Program-made: the position numbers and the translations under genes | The notes under the pieces: model-generated | What the model was told of the DNA's origin: nothing | Database searches by the model: none | The model's input: only the letters and a program-made list of their open reading frames with translations | Origin: Suillus spraguei | Taxonomy: Eukaryota; Basidiomycota; Agaricomycetes; Boletales; Suillaceae | Assembly (NCBI GenBank): GCA_016800925.1 | Contig: JABCPU010000052.1 | Span: 62,001 to 126,000, forward strand | Length of the DNA: 64,000 nt | Direction of reading: 5' to 3' | Part shown: piece by piece, positions 37,825 to 50,004 of the stretch | Layout: every line of letters begins with the position of its first letter | How positions within the stretch are numbered: the first letter of the stretch is position 1

Positions 37825-40800
37825 TTACCGTCTTTCCTTTACGAAGAAATGCAACATGAAGAAGCTCGCGGTTGTAAGTACCACGAAGAAGATACCAAGC
37901 AGGGATATGTTCGGCCACCAAAATGACTACGATCAGAATATCAACGCATGATTTATGATAGTGTAGGAGTCTATTACCTGAGCTCTAAGACCAAATATCG
38001 AAAGAATGGTAGCCGCGGGAACGTCCAGCTCAACACCATACTGAAGCGAACACGTTAGATGACAAATAAAAATTGGTAATCGACGTTACCTTAATTTCCT
38101 TCAATTGTAGATATCTCAGTTCATTCACAGCAAGCGCCTCGAAAGCAGCATGGAAGAATGAAATGGTGTGTAACCACTGCAAGGCGGGTGTGATAGTGTC
38201 CCTGTTGACCAGGAGGCCTGTGAAGAAAAGGCTGTGGTGATTATCAATCAATACTGCTTGACATGTCTACAAGGATAGCTCACTTGAAAAGCATTACCAA
38301 GGTGCCAACTAAGCTTGCCACGCTGGAATTGGCAAATGCTATTGACAGTAGAAGAACCACGCTTGCCGTCGTCAAATTAAACAGCACAAGCGTCAATATG
38401 AACTTCCAAAAGGCTGGAACTGTGGGTACGAGGCCAACTAGGCCGTAAACAATGCCACCAAAGACAATTGGAGGCACCAAGCGGAGTGGCAGGATATCAA
38501 ACAAAACCTGACCAAGGGTCAAATTATAAAAAAATACAATACCAATTGAGTTATGTTACCTTCGAAGAGAAGTAAGTGAAGGTCGAATAGTAGCCGTTTG
38601 CTCTGTGGTATATAATGAATGTGAGAAATATGTTTTGACGGAATCGCCCTACCTTTCACGCATGAAGAGGACTCGCTCGTTCGCGAATAATCCAATGCTA
38701 GATAAGCACGAGAAACCGAAAAGTGCCAACGTGAAGAAGAAAATGCCTGAACCATATCAGTCAAATAAACAAAGAAACTGGCATAAGACCGCTCACCAAG
38801 CCGGTTTTGGAAGCCTGCGATGTCGGCGCTGACGTTATGGACGAAGAGGCCACATATCACTGAGAAAAGGCATATGAAAATATGAAATCACAAGAAAAAG
38901 GTAATGGCTCACAAGCCAGCACGACGGAGGATATGTAATGAGCCGCCAGTAATGCCGGATCACGGTAGAGATTCTTAAACGCCCGACCACTCAAAATTGT
39001 GAACTGTGTTCCCCAACTGGCTCTTTTCCGACCTCGCAGTAAGGTGTTTTCAACCACAACGTCTCGAAGTTCACCATCCGCGTGTGAGACATCAGCTCCA
39101 CGCTGTGCAATAGCAACCTCCTCTGTCTCGGTCTTGATCGACTGCGCGACTTCGCTCATAGAGTACGCCTCGACAAGCTGCGTAAGCTTGGGAGTAAGCG
39201 TGCTGTCACCAGATGGTGAGCTTCGGACGGCTTCCAGAAGCTGCGAAGTCCTGCGTTTGATCGAAGTTGTGAAAGAGACGCGACGAGTTCGGAGCTCAGT
39301 TTCCTCCTCGACCGCAGTGGAAGAGCGACCATGCGATCGTACAGACGACGTACCGACAGCACGTTCCTCATCTAAAAGATTGTCAACAGATGTCGACGAT
39401 ACCGCATCATTGGAAGGAGAATCTAGGCTTCGTGGTTCGAGTGCAGCATGTACTGTTAGGTCGACTATAGCAGAAGTCAGTCGCACAGTACTGTAGGATC
39501 ATTACACTACTCACTGAGATAATCCGCGATATTGAAGCCTGATGGACATGGCTGGTCAATGCTGGCAAAGTACTCTTGGCATTTGGCGAACTCTCCAGAA
39601 TACACCATTTTCCCCTGAGCGAGAAGGACAAGATGATCAAACAAGGCAACAATATTACTACGAGGCTGGTGAATGGTGAAGATAACGGTCCGATTGTAAT
39701 CGCGTGCAAGGGTCACCAGGCTCTCGATAACATTAAAGGCATTATAAGAGTCCAATCCTGTATAATGTCAGCGTGTTATTGGCATTCGTCAGAGCACATC
39801 CCTACCGCTTGTAGGCTCATCCAGAAACAATATCGAAGGACTAGTGACCAATTCACAAGCTATCGAAACGCGTCTCTTTTCGCCTCCAGATATTGACCGG
39901 CGTCCTGCGCAACATTAGTATGCGTCCTTAGCCCAAGCAGACACCAAGCGTACCAGAGTCACCAATTCTCGAATCCTTGATACCCATGATACCGAGTTCG
40001 TTCATTGTCTCAAGTGTCCTGTACGTCTTTGCCTCTAGGCTCATCTCTCGTGGGAGCCGCAATAGCGCAGAATACAGCACGGTCTCATACACCGTCAACG
40101 TACTCATTAACGTATCTTCCTGATCCACAAATCCCACCACCTTTTTGAACTCCGTGTCCGCGACCTCCCGCCCGTTGACGAGTGTCGTACCGCTGACTTG
40201 GCCCATCTTGCGCTTGCGAGCGAGGATATCAAGGAAGGTAGATTTACCCGCACCGGATGCACCCATGATCGCCATGACTTGACCCGGCTTGACGGCCCCA
40301 GAAATCTTGTCGAGGATCGTGCGGTTGCCAAGAGAGTAGGATATATTCGAAAAATGGAGGGATGCAGGAACATGATCTGTCATGAGCTTCGAGGCTTCGT
40401 TTTCCGGCAGCCTGATTTTACCGAAGTCACCACCGCTGCGCGCTCGACCGACATACCAAAGGATTGCGACAGTTAGGACAACAATCAAACCTGCACCTGC
40501 AGAACTCAGGGCAATCCATTTGGTGTTGTCGGGTTTGGGTATGGGCTATGAGCTTGTGAGGACACGAACGGGTCAATTCAATCACTCTACGCACATGGAA
40601 CCCTGGAACTTGAGAGTAATGCAAACATTCTCCGCCTGAGCACTGGAGGGTGATGTACGCATCACCGAAGATATCGTTGATTAGACTATTCATAGCGGGC
40701 TCCTCAAACCTGCATCCGGTAGCAGTCTTACAACTGAAAGTCGCGGGCCCACGGATTTCTTCTGTCAAGAAATCGCTGATATCTATAATGAAAATTTACG

Positions 40801-41877
40801 AAAAAATTCAAAGTGAGTTACAGTTTAACCTTACCAACACTTCCCTCCTCTCCGCAAAGGAACTTGTCAGGTATGCATTTGCATTTGATATGTTCACATG
40901 CATAGATCGTAGTGTTCGTGTCATATCCTGGTTGGGCCTCAGAGGAACATGTGTCCAGTGCACAATAAAAGGATTCTTGTTGTGCGGTCCAGAATTGAAA
41001 GCTGCATGTTGCAGTAGAGTTATCGCAACTGAATGTGACTTGTGGGGGACGATCGGGGAGCATGTCCAAGATCTTGCGGTCTACCAAGATTAGTATACTG
41101 CATGTCGATGCATTCCGATGGCATACTAGTAATGTCACACATTTGGTGATTGCTGAAGACAGTCTCGCCGCCCGTGTAACAAGTCATGTTTGCGACATTT
41201 TCATCTGACATATCGGTATTAATACCGCCGGCTAATGGAAAGCTAATGCAGGCATCGTCGGTCTTGCAAACTGGCGGAAGTCGATTAGGTCGAAAGACAG
41301 TAACACGTTATAATGCAGAATCGATCGTACCATTGCAATTGATACCTCCCCAGCCTTCTTTGCATTTACATGGCTCATTTTCCCTGAGCGGCCTCTCAAC
41401 GCCATCTGCGAGGGAACCGCACTCTAGAAAAGAATGTAGGTAATCGACGCCCAAACGGCGTTGGGCTGGTGACTTACGGGGAAGTAAACAGTCTATCCCA
41501 CCCCAGCCTGGAGGACATTTGCACTGTCCATCGTATTCATCGCAGTGACCAAATTGTCCGCAAGTGAACGCTGGAAGAAGACAGTTGAAACAAGGTGGAC
41601 ACTTGTCTATGTTAAAGAGAACGAAATGGTTAACCAGTGATCCAAATAAATGCAGAAGACATACCTATTGAGGAAGAAGACGCGAGGGACTATAGAAATA
41701 AGTAATATCTAAGGACCACAAGACACGACGCCGTGAATAACTGGTACGTACGGATATCTCGTAGTTGGACATTCCGCTTCCCGGCCATGACGAGTTGTCT
41801 ATCCGTCCGGAGACCAAAGGCACTAACGCAAGGCAAAGTACGGATAGAGGATATCGTTTATACATGTTCGATAGCAT
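37825..41877 (-). CDS. ADP1: ABC transporter, ABCG (ADP1-like) half-transporter with EGF-like repeats
   Basis: A signal peptide ([20 protein letters not shown]) leads into a Cys-rich extracellular part. This contains EGF-like units such as [20 protein letters not shown] and [16 protein letters not shown] membrane segment follows ([19 protein letters not shown]). The ABC domain has Walker A in [19 protein letters not shown], signature [19 protein letters not shown], Walker [18 protein letters not shown] and the H-loop [12 protein letters not shown] Ser-rich linker (about 38990-39470) and a TM domain follow, the latter including [20 protein letters not shown]. It ends HFFVKERR. This order matches yeast Adp1 and relatives of ABCG1 and White. 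The substrate is unknown. ATGs at 41877 and 41865 are in frame; both keep the signal peptide. Confidence 0.92.
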
Positions 41878-42253
41878 TAATGTTGACCACATCCACCTCT
41901 CCTTGAGGCTCGCAGTAGGTAGTAGCAATGTAGCCAGTGCATGCTGTTGCCAGCCAACACGCTGCGGAACTGAAACTTTTGCCATTCCTGGCGATTTCCA
42001 AGACCTCGGGACCTCCATGGTTGGTCTACGATCAAAGTCTAGCCTTGTCTAGCCTCGCATCTAACGCATACGCTATAGGATGTAGTTCTCCTGGGCAGAG
42101 CTCGTGATCCACAGGGACAACGCCTTTCATCTCTTCAAATGATAACGTACCACATGATCTTTTCTGGCTCGTGCAGACTTTTCAAATCATCCGCATAGGT
42201 AGCAAGTGCGGTGAAGAGTCAGAAGACCTCAAGTCACTGTACCTCTACATTTC
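41878..42253. other. Divergent intergenic region upstream of the ABC transporter
   Basis: About 375 bp between the ABC transporter start and the enoyl-reductase relic on the other strand. The minus frame upstream of the transporter ATG is open to about 42018 but reads like 5' UTR. Confidence 0.4.
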
Positions 42254-43465
42254 ATGTCACTGCAGCAGAAAACTCTTATTCTTTCCAAAAAGCGGTGCAA
42301 CCTCAAAGTCGGATCTCGCAGCATTTCTATGCTTGGTGCCGGGCGGCTCCTGGTCAAAGTCTACTCTGCTGCCCTGAACCCGGTTGACTGTAAAATAAAG
42401 GACACGAGGATATTTGTAACCCATTACCCTGTCATTTTGGATGTGGACACTGCTGGCATTGTCGGAGAACTAGAAAGCGTTGAAAATTTTCGCAAAGGCG
42501 ATAAAGTGTTAGATGTCTTTCTTCCTATGTAGTCTTATAGGCTTTACAGATTGACATATGGAAATTTCTCGATCAAGACGCGTTTCAGCAACACACGCTG
42601 AGTCGCCATTGCGACGTTCACCGCAAAGGTAAGCCTTCAGAGTGTCGATTACATCACCGGCTATATGATATCCCCCTTCAAACCAATCTTTCAATAGTGC
42701 AACTACCATTCCTCAGGGGTTGGATACTGCGGTAGCAGGCTTGTACGCAAATCATCTGGGAGCAGGGATATACCCTCCTTGGGTAAAGTGTGTCAGGGAT
42801 CATGAACTAAAGAAACCCATCGTCACCTTGGCGGTTCTCCTTCTGTAGGTTCGTATGGTAAGCAAAGTGGGACTGGCCTCTTCGACCATACTCTGACGGT
42901 GTTTCAGCCATCCAACTTGCTCATCTGTCAGGGTTCTATCCTGTCGTCCCCACAGCGTCCCTAGCAATGAAAACCTTGTCAGGAACTATGGCGTAACCCA
43001 CTCTTTTGACTGGCATCTTTCCGGCAACCAGCTGGTGGTGGCTATTAGCAAAGTAATCGATAGTCCCATCAGGATTGTTTTTGACGCTATCTCGCTACCA
43101 GAAACACAGTCTGTTGGATGGGAATTGCTAGCGCAAAATGGTATCCTCGTATTAACTCTTCCTGCATCAGTCAAGGAAGATGAAGGCAAGGGGCGTATGG
43201 CCCTTTGCACCATCGGGAACCCACATTTCCGCATAATCAAGATCTGTTCCGTAGCTCTTGGACTATGGTCGAAAAGTGGCTCTCAGAGAGTATTGTTCAG
43301 GTTTGTTCCGCGATCACTGTCTTGGATTTTTGTCTTACATTTATGTAATCGAGCAACCATAAAATCCTTCCGGATGGGCTTGAAGGTATTATTGAAGGGC
43401 TGGAAAGGATGGGGATGGGACAGGTATCTAGAACAAAGTTGGTTGCTCACCCTCAGGAAACATAG
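42254..43465 (+). pseudogene. Degenerate zinc-less medium-chain dehydrogenase / trans-enoyl reductase (TOXD-like)
   Basis: The first ORF (42254-42532) gives MLGAGRLLVKVYSAALNPVD, CKIKDTRIFVTHYPVILDVD and TAGIVGELESVENFRKGDKV, the N-terminal half of a GroES-type oxidoreductase. It then hits TAG at 42530-42532. Later pieces follow the family order in shifting frames: AFQQHTL, TIPQGLDTAVAGLYANHLGA, AIQLAHLSGFYPVVPTASLA, FDAISLPETQSVGWELLAQN and, in a third frame, HKILPDGLEGIIEGLERMG ending TKLVAHPQET. The GGxSxxG cofactor loop is not recoverable. The family (fungal enoyl reductases and NADPH quinone-oxidoreductase-like proteins) often works beside polyketide synthases or in detoxification. With at least three frame changes and a stop, this copy looks dead, though the one-base errors suspected elsewhere in the window could explain part of it. 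Confidence 0.75.
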
Positions 43466-44736
43466 TAATTCAACGCATGCTTTGCGCCAACTTGAGTGTA
43501 TAATTAATACGTGCTAGTAAGTAGTGAGCTAACTTGGACAACTCATTTGACTCCTAGTCAAGCGTAAGGTTGTGAAATAAGACAGTGAATGACTTTCATA
43601 CGTTTAGAACATCGTTTTAAAGTCCTCGTCAACCGTCTTATAAGTCCAAGACACCCTACAGTGAGCATCTAGAAGTGGAGACATTTAAATGGCGTTCAAG
43701 ACGTGTCCTAAAAACCTAAACGAGCCTTTCAAATCAAACACCGTGATTATGTTGTAACCGTCCTTTTGACACCTCAACTCTGCGGGTTGAAGAGTATTTT
43801 AGATTGCGACGATGAATGTGAAACGACACTCCGACTCTCACTATTGAATATTTGAATCAAAATCTAGGGTTCTAAATGCTGCGGAAAATTACCCAATGCA
43901 TAATATGTTGCTAAGAGCAATGACGGTACTAGATTGAGCAACGGAAGGATGAAGGTCCTACTAAGTATGTGCAGGAAATTAATCTTCTATCATCCGCTCA
44001 AACGCCGTGCATAACAACGTTTTCGGCCCCGTGGACCATAGATGAGGCCTATGAGGTGTTAGCATGGCTAAGATGGTGCGTCTGCATAATTTACATTTCA
44101 TTTTAGAAATGTGACAGAAACTAGGAAGAAGTCAACAATACAGCTGTTCACCATAACGCCGGAATGCATCGCATGGCACTGAGAACGGTGGATGAGGACG
44201 TTTCGGGCTTCTACATCATCAGGGGTGGCCGTAGTAGGGTCTAATTCGCAGAGGCTACTATAGCAGTAGCGCTCTGGCAATGAGAAATTCGGCATCCCCA
44301 TCCAATGTCCCATGATTCCATATAGGCGTCATGCAGCACCGACGGTGCTTCCAGGTTAAAAAAATGTGCGGTCTGGATAAGCGAACAATCCTCCTTTGTA
44401 AGGGAAGAACAAGCCAACCCGAGGCTAAGTAAAGTACATTTGTGACGCCCCCGCTGATCTTGGATGATATAGGCAATGGACACAATGCGAAAAGCTTGGG
44501 CTCCGTAACGGAGGCAGGGTTTTGAAGCTTGGAAAGAACCGAAGAAAACATCATCTCCTGCGGAGGAGCCTTGATGGTGTCATCGAATACTTTTAATGCG
44601 GTGAGAAAGGGCCAGTCCGGTATTGGCCCATCCGAGTCACATTATCATGCTCTCTTCCAAATATTACCGGTAAGCGGTTTCCAGAATATCGCGGTGTGCT
44701 GGATAGATGAAGGTGGCTATATTATTCTTTCTCAGC

Positions 44737-45072
44737 TCATGGATATAATTCGTGAGTGCTTTCCGAACACAAATCGATGCTGTCAAACCAGCTATTAGCA
44801 AGGCCAACATACACGATATGCAACCTACGCCTCGGCTTCAGTAGGTTGGTTTCTTTTAAAACAGGATGCTCAACAATTTTCTTCTGAAACTGTTGTACAT
44901 CTCTGATGAATTTGGAATTCACCCACAACAGATCATGTCTCGGGGGGTGATGAATGCCGAAATGAAAATAGCAAGATAGAACTGAATCTCGTTCACGTGT
45001 ATACTTGACATCCTCGAGTCCTTCCTTGCGGTCGCACGCAGCTTCTATCTCCCAAATGACACAATTTCGCAT
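44737..45072 (-). pseudogene. Unidentified coding remnant
   Basis: A 111-codon open frame starts MRNCVIWEIEAACDRKEGLE and includes HDLLWVNSKFIRDVQQFQKK and RRRLHIVYVGLANSWFDSID. It has amphipathic helix character and good codon texture, but no start context or exon partner is clear. The sequence below it, in other frames, also has protein-like pieces. I do not recognise the family. It may be a fragment of a mushroom-specific gene. Confidence 0.3.
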
Positions 45073-45559
45073 GCTTTAGATATTAGTTGAATGACCACCT
45101 CATACAATGATAACAAGATATGCATCTCTTTAATCGCTCGAATTGAGGCTTTGCCTTGCCGAATGATGAGCTATTGGTCCTTTTTGTTCTTGCCAGAAAG
45201 ATCCCGTTTGAGCGCATCAAACTAAGATCTCAAGCACGGCAGCACCAGTTTACCTAAAACCCAACGGTGGTCCCGAATTGTGAATTTCCGACCAAGCAAC
45301 CGAGGAGTCCAGCCATGTGAGAATGATAATTGAGTGATCGGGGTCTCTAGTAAATAGACGCATAACAAGTTTTCAGATCAGTGCCGAGTAGTTCCTAACC
45401 TTAATTTGAAGTGACCAGATAACAGACCTAACTTTTCCCCACCCTTCAAAAGTCGGTTAGCCTAGGAGTGTTATTCAGGAAGCACATGCATGGCAATGAG
45501 GATAAAATACTGGATTTTCGTATTGAGGAACGCTCAAATCAGCTGTGCAATCAGGAAAG

Positions 45560-46060
45560 TTTGCGATCTGTCAACGAGCTTCTCGCCAAAGGCCCAAATG
45601 AACGCAGAGACCTTCAGGCCTTCGCATGAGTAAACTTCGAAGGCCTTGGCAGTGCGCGAGAGATTCGGAAAATCCATGGGATGCAGGAAACTCAGTGTCT
45701 AAGCATTATAGCTCATGTGAGTTGAACATGTGAGCGGGACATAGGATAACTATGTACTACCTCTGCTCACCTGGCACAATATAATGGATAGTGTTTTCTC
45801 CTTCGTCTTTTCGTGGTGACACTCTTCAAAGTGCTCGCAACATTTGTGCACGAATTCCGCGTTTGTGCCTTGACAAAGACCTTTCAAGTTCTTAAGCATT
45901 TCCAGGTTCGGACCCCTTCAAGTTGACTAATAGCCGTATGCTGAAAACGTGTCCCGGCATCTGAGCGGTCACTATCCGAGTCCCATCACGCTTGAAGAGG
46001 TTCTGGTGAATGTCGCCCAAGTCTAAGAGAGGCCCTGGTCTGCACTATACTGGAGCTCTT
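45560..46060 (-). pseudogene. Unidentified decayed gene fragments
   Basis: Reading downwards on the minus strand gives DIHQNLFKRDGTRIVTAQMP, then GHVFSIRLLVNLKG, a stop, then NLKGLCQGTNAEFVHKCCEH and FEECHHEKTKEKTLS. After a possible intron it gives MDFPNLSRTAKAFEVYSCEG and LKVSAFIWAFGEKLVDRSQT. The pieces look like true former exons but are separated by stops and frame changes. I could not assign a family. Confidence 0.35.
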
Positions 46061-46310
46061 GAACTGTCAACCTAGAAGGTTGGTGCTAAGTCGGGCTTGT
46101 CCGAGAATTTTAGCAGAAGAAGAATGAACGTAATGATTCGCAAATGGGGAAACACCCCTATGCGCCAAGGCAGACGTCGGTCTAGAATACACTGGCAGGA
46201 CTATGACTTAATGAGAGAACGTATGATAATACTAGGCGTGGTCATGCTACGCTGTAGAATTGCTTTGGAAAAAAGAAGAAATAACATATGGCTAGCGTGG
46301 GACTGCATTC

Positions 46311-47569
46311 TCAGAACCTGGTTCCCAGTGGTCCCCGACCATAACCTGACGTTTGCCCTGGAACGCGTCGTTGAACAGTGATAGTAAGTTTTCCGTCAGG
46401 CGCAAACCGTGCACGGACACTAGGCATGTCTGCATCACCGGGTGCAAAGTATACTTGCCACTCATAGTGACCTAAAATTCACGAGAAAGAGTTGAGACTC
46501 CACCATTTAATAGATGGCACATGCTTACAATCATTCTCCATGTGCCATGCATCGGCCACGATATTCAACTTATCTCCCTTTTTGACAGAAACAGTCACCA
46601 TTTCTGATTGTATGGCACGGGGAAGCACAACGGACAGAGAGTGCGTTGAGAGAGTGCTCTGGATGACCATTGTTGGTCGAGATCCTGAAGATGGGGAACG
46701 CCGCCACTGCGTTGTGGGTGACGACGAGCTCGAGTCACTGGAGGACGAGCTACTGCTCGAATCTATGGAAGGGCATGGTGAGATAGATGGGAGGCGTGGC
46801 TTTTCGATTGTTGTTTGGTCAACCCCTTTTGGTCCTGCAGGGTTCGTAAGGGATTTTGAAGAGTGCCTGTTTGTGTTGGGGTTTGTCATGACGAAGGGAT
46901 AAGAATGCGAAATTTCGGCTACTCTCAAAGTTTCGTCTTTAGCGTCTTTAGAGTAAGGGATGAATGGAGCGCTTGCTTCTGAAGCGGCCTTCCCCTTAAG
47001 TAGCGTGTCGAGTGCACTGTAGGACAGAGATGAAGTCGGGCTAGTGATCTCGGGCATGACAGTCATAGAGGAAATGTTGTGTGTGCCCCGAGAAGATGAG
47101 CTACATGTCATGGCGCGCAGATTGTCCGCATTGTAGGGTAGGGTAGATTCACTGCCAGTGGGAAAACCCCTTGCTGCGCCACGGGACACAAACAGGCTGA
47201 TGCTGCGACCGCGGTAGATATCTGTGGACAAATTGCAGACACGACCAAAAGTAAAGAGACCGCAGCCGGGCGCAGAAGCGAAAATGAATCTTCAGCTCAT
47301 AGACGATCAATTAGTGCATAATACTAACCAGGGGTCGCATGATCCGATAACCCGTGAGTGTGTCGGAGAGGAGAAGCACTGATCCCGATGTTAGTAAGTG
47401 ATATAAACTTTTCGGCCTCGCTGCAGCCACGAGGGACCTGTTTACGGAGGGGAATGGATGATGGTGATTGGCATTTTCGTCCAGCGGAAGGAGGCTTGTT
47501 ATCTGCCAAAGAGAGACTGATTCTGCGCAAGAAGCTGGTGTTCATATTTGTATTAGCGTACAACGGCAT
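46311..47569 (-). CDS. Uncharacterised Ser-rich protein with C-terminal Hsp20/alpha-crystallin-like domain
   Basis: Exon 1 starts MPLYANTNMNTSFLRRISLS and ends at LSDHATP. An intron of about 100 nt joins it in frame to DIYRGRSISLFVSRGAARGF. The middle is disordered and includes a poly-Ser tract (about 46715-46770). The end forms a beta-rich domain: HSLSVVLPRAIQSEMVTVSV, KKGDKLNIVADAWHMENDC, then after an intron HYEWQVYFAPGDADMPSVRA, RFAPDGKLTITVQRRVPG and GRGPLGTRF. The paired strands with 'ARF.pDGkLtI.VqRR' fit an Hsp20-like chaperone or CS fold. The long disordered N-terminus is unlike classical small heat-shock proteins. The function is unknown. The stop is TGA at 46311-46313. Confidence 0.68.
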
Positions 47570-48840
47570 GAAGATTTAGGGTTGAGATCTGGATAGAAGA
47601 CAATAGCTAGAGGGTAATAGCAATTCCCCAGTTTGCTGGAGTAGTGGTATGTGAAACCAAGATGCGACATCCGATGCTGTCAGTCATTCGCCCGGAAAAT
47701 ACTACTAGTTCAATTCTAAATCAATCGCACCAGGGCTAATTAGGCGTGAGAGAGAGGAGTGTCCGGTATTCCTTTACCTCGTGTTCGTGGTTGTTATTTA
47801 ATAGAAAATCTTCTATCAAGTGGAGGCAGTGGTGCTGGAAAACCCCTGGCAAAACGTACAATTAAAATGACGCAAACTTCGAAGTCACCGTACGTGTGTT
47901 AGCCGTGACAAGATCTGATCGATTACCTCCTGGCAAATCGAGATCCGTTCGAATTTTGTCTGATCGGTCACTGTATCAATCTACCAATTGTATAAGTAGA
48001 TATAAGTACATCATTCGCATTGCCATAAACCTACCTAACCAACTCACATTCATACTTACTTAGCTCGCACTGTGCAATATCATAGTTCGGTCAGGTAGAG
48101 ATTGTGGCATTCAGGTAAGCTTTTCGCAGTTAAGCCGTGACCTTTACCCAAGAATCCACTGGCACGCCACATGTGCATGTAGAAGACTGTGGACATTTGA
48201 TCTTCTGTCAGGCTACGCAGAGAGCAGAATTAATGGTCAGAACTTGCGTTCAGCAAAAAACTCACAATGTCATTGTTCCAATGCTGTTGATGACTAGAAG
48301 TAACTTCGAATTGCATATAGTTGCAATTCGGTAACACCTTGGCAACTACTTGTGCGGATAGACTATGCAGTAGCGGAATCTCGGGCATCAAAAAATGAAT
48401 CAACAAAATGATCAAAAGTTTCTTACATCATCGGATCTCCTCGGCGAAGGACACGTCGAATCCCCCTAACTGATTTCACTGTTCCAGTGTTTTTTCCATC
48501 ACAAACGCCTCCTACATGGTGATTAAATGGGAGAGACACCACCTATGCCATAGGCTATACACCATAAATTCTGACAAAGGACGCTCGGCTTCACCTCACA
48601 AATTCTGTGCTGTGCTTCCCGGTCAGATCTTTAATAATATGGAACGTGCATGACAAGCCTTGATAAAATGACTGATGACCCTTGATACCTACGAGAACAA
48701 TGCACACATGATCAAAAACGCTGTGCAGAAAGAGCACAAAAAAAACGGCTGAAGAAGCAACGAAGTGATTCACAGTGATGGCACACTTACTATTTAAATA
48801 GCCGTCAGTTTGCATTGCTTTCACTCGTGCGACACACGAG
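47570..48840. other. Intergenic region
   Basis: About 1.3 kb with no supported gene. Weak ORFs at 48137-48334 (+) and 48591-48824 (-) carry no domain. The lower part is the promoter of the Hsp20-like gene. Confidence 0.45.
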
Positions 48841-49881
48841 CTACGTCAAATCAATGACTTCTACGAATACACTGGGTCTCTGTTCTTGCTTCACCTTTTT
48901 GCTCCTGCGCTCTGTCTCTTTTATTCTCTGCGAGTTATGTTCTCCTCGGTCTGGACCAGTGGATCTGCTACTCCCTGCCTGGACGTCATTAACAGTGAGG
49001 TCAATTATTTCCAGCGATGCCTTGCGCTTCAAATGTGCTGGCACCGGCATAATTCCGTTTGCCTTTAAAAGATCTACCAGAAGATGCTGTGAACACAATA
49101 AGGAGTAAAACACATGACACAAACTTCGGTCTCTGTATTTGAATGTGAATTTTGCGAGAGGGTGACCAATGCACTGCGACTTGCGCAGCATTGTTTGTGG
49201 AATCATAGTTTCCATACCAAGCCTAGATGAGGTGTGTTGAGTAGTCAATGCTCAGTGTTCAGTTAGATGACCTGCGCATCCCACACAGCTTACCCAACAC
49301 AATGTGTTACCGCTTTCTTCGACCGCTCGTGCACCTTGTGTTCAGTTTGAAGCTGGTTCTGGGCAGGATTGTAGTATTCTCCGAGTGCTACTCTGCAAAC
49401 CCTGACTTGGATTTGTCCTAAGTCGGCTAATGACGTATCCACGAATTCATCTTCATCTGGACAGCAATGAGGCATTGAACCAACGAACTGACGACGTGCA
49501 GAAGTACCTGTCAACCGTACAGTTGAAAATACGAACGATTTGGTGATCCTGTCAGAAATGAAGGCGTGACTGATCTTGACAGTATGATTCACGTTCCAGC
49601 GCTCGAACAAGCTACCATGACACCCCTGTCCATCAATATAGACGAATGCACCAATGGTATCGGGGCCAGGGGCAGAAGTATTTTGACAATGCACAGAAAA
49701 CTCCTGAGCAGGCCCATCAGACATAAAATGAGCTAACAACGTAAATGTGGCACACCTTGCCAGCTTCAGATGGGATCCAGCATGTTACTTCGTTGGTCAC
49801 CAGAGATGTCTCCACAGCGTAAGTATCCAAAGGCTTTCCATCAACCGAAATCCATGCAGTGTACTCCTGGAGTTTTAGCAT
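48841..49881 (-). CDS. DUF7918 family protein with C-terminal SUMO-interaction-like motifs
   Basis: The protein starts MLKLQEYTAWISVDGKPLDT. It continues YAVETSLVTNEVTCWIPSEA, FSVHCQNTSAPGPDTIGAFV, YIDGQGCHGSLFERWNVNHT, a central TKSFVFSTVRLTG block and HKVHERSKKAVTHCVG. After a short intron come HPLAKFTFKYR and DLLKANGIMPVPAH. This is the layout of DUF7918, a family expanded in Agaricomycetes and of unknown role. The C-terminal region is basic and carries LEIIDLTVND and, as its last seven residues, VEVIDLT. Both resemble SUMO-interacting motifs. An in-frame ATG at 49923 would add 14 residues; family members start close to the YTAW strand, so I took 49881. The stop is TAG at 48841-48843. Confidence 0.75.
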
Positions 49882-50004
49882 AGTCGAGGGTGCTACTGTG
49901 CAGGAATGAGATGAAGTTTGCATGAGGCGCGCAGCACTTTGGCCTGGTGCGCGGTATTACCACCGATGATTACGTGAGTTACCTTTTGCACCGCCTTCTA
50001 TAGC
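49882..50004. promoter_or_regulatory. Short divergent promoter between DUF7918 and PLP-homeostasis genes
   Basis: Only about 120 bp (80 bp if the DUF7918 start is 49923) separate two head-to-head start codons, so the promoter is probably bidirectional. No TATA box is evident. Confidence 0.4.

Larger units (their letters stand above)
43466..46310. other. Gene-poor region with coding debris
   Basis: About 2.8 kb without an intact gene. Two minus-strand stretches look protein-coding in composition and are listed separately. Other ORFs (44098-44554 -, 44529-44798 +, 46097-46381 +) show no domain; the last is a shadow of the Hsp20-like exon. Together with the pseudogene next door this is probably a decaying accessory patch. 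Confidence 0.45.

Noticed and set aside
46097..46902. Plus-strand ORFs at 46097-46381 and 46492-46902
   Set aside because: Antisense shadows of the Hsp20-like exons, whose minus-strand reading gives a coherent domain and correct splice sites.
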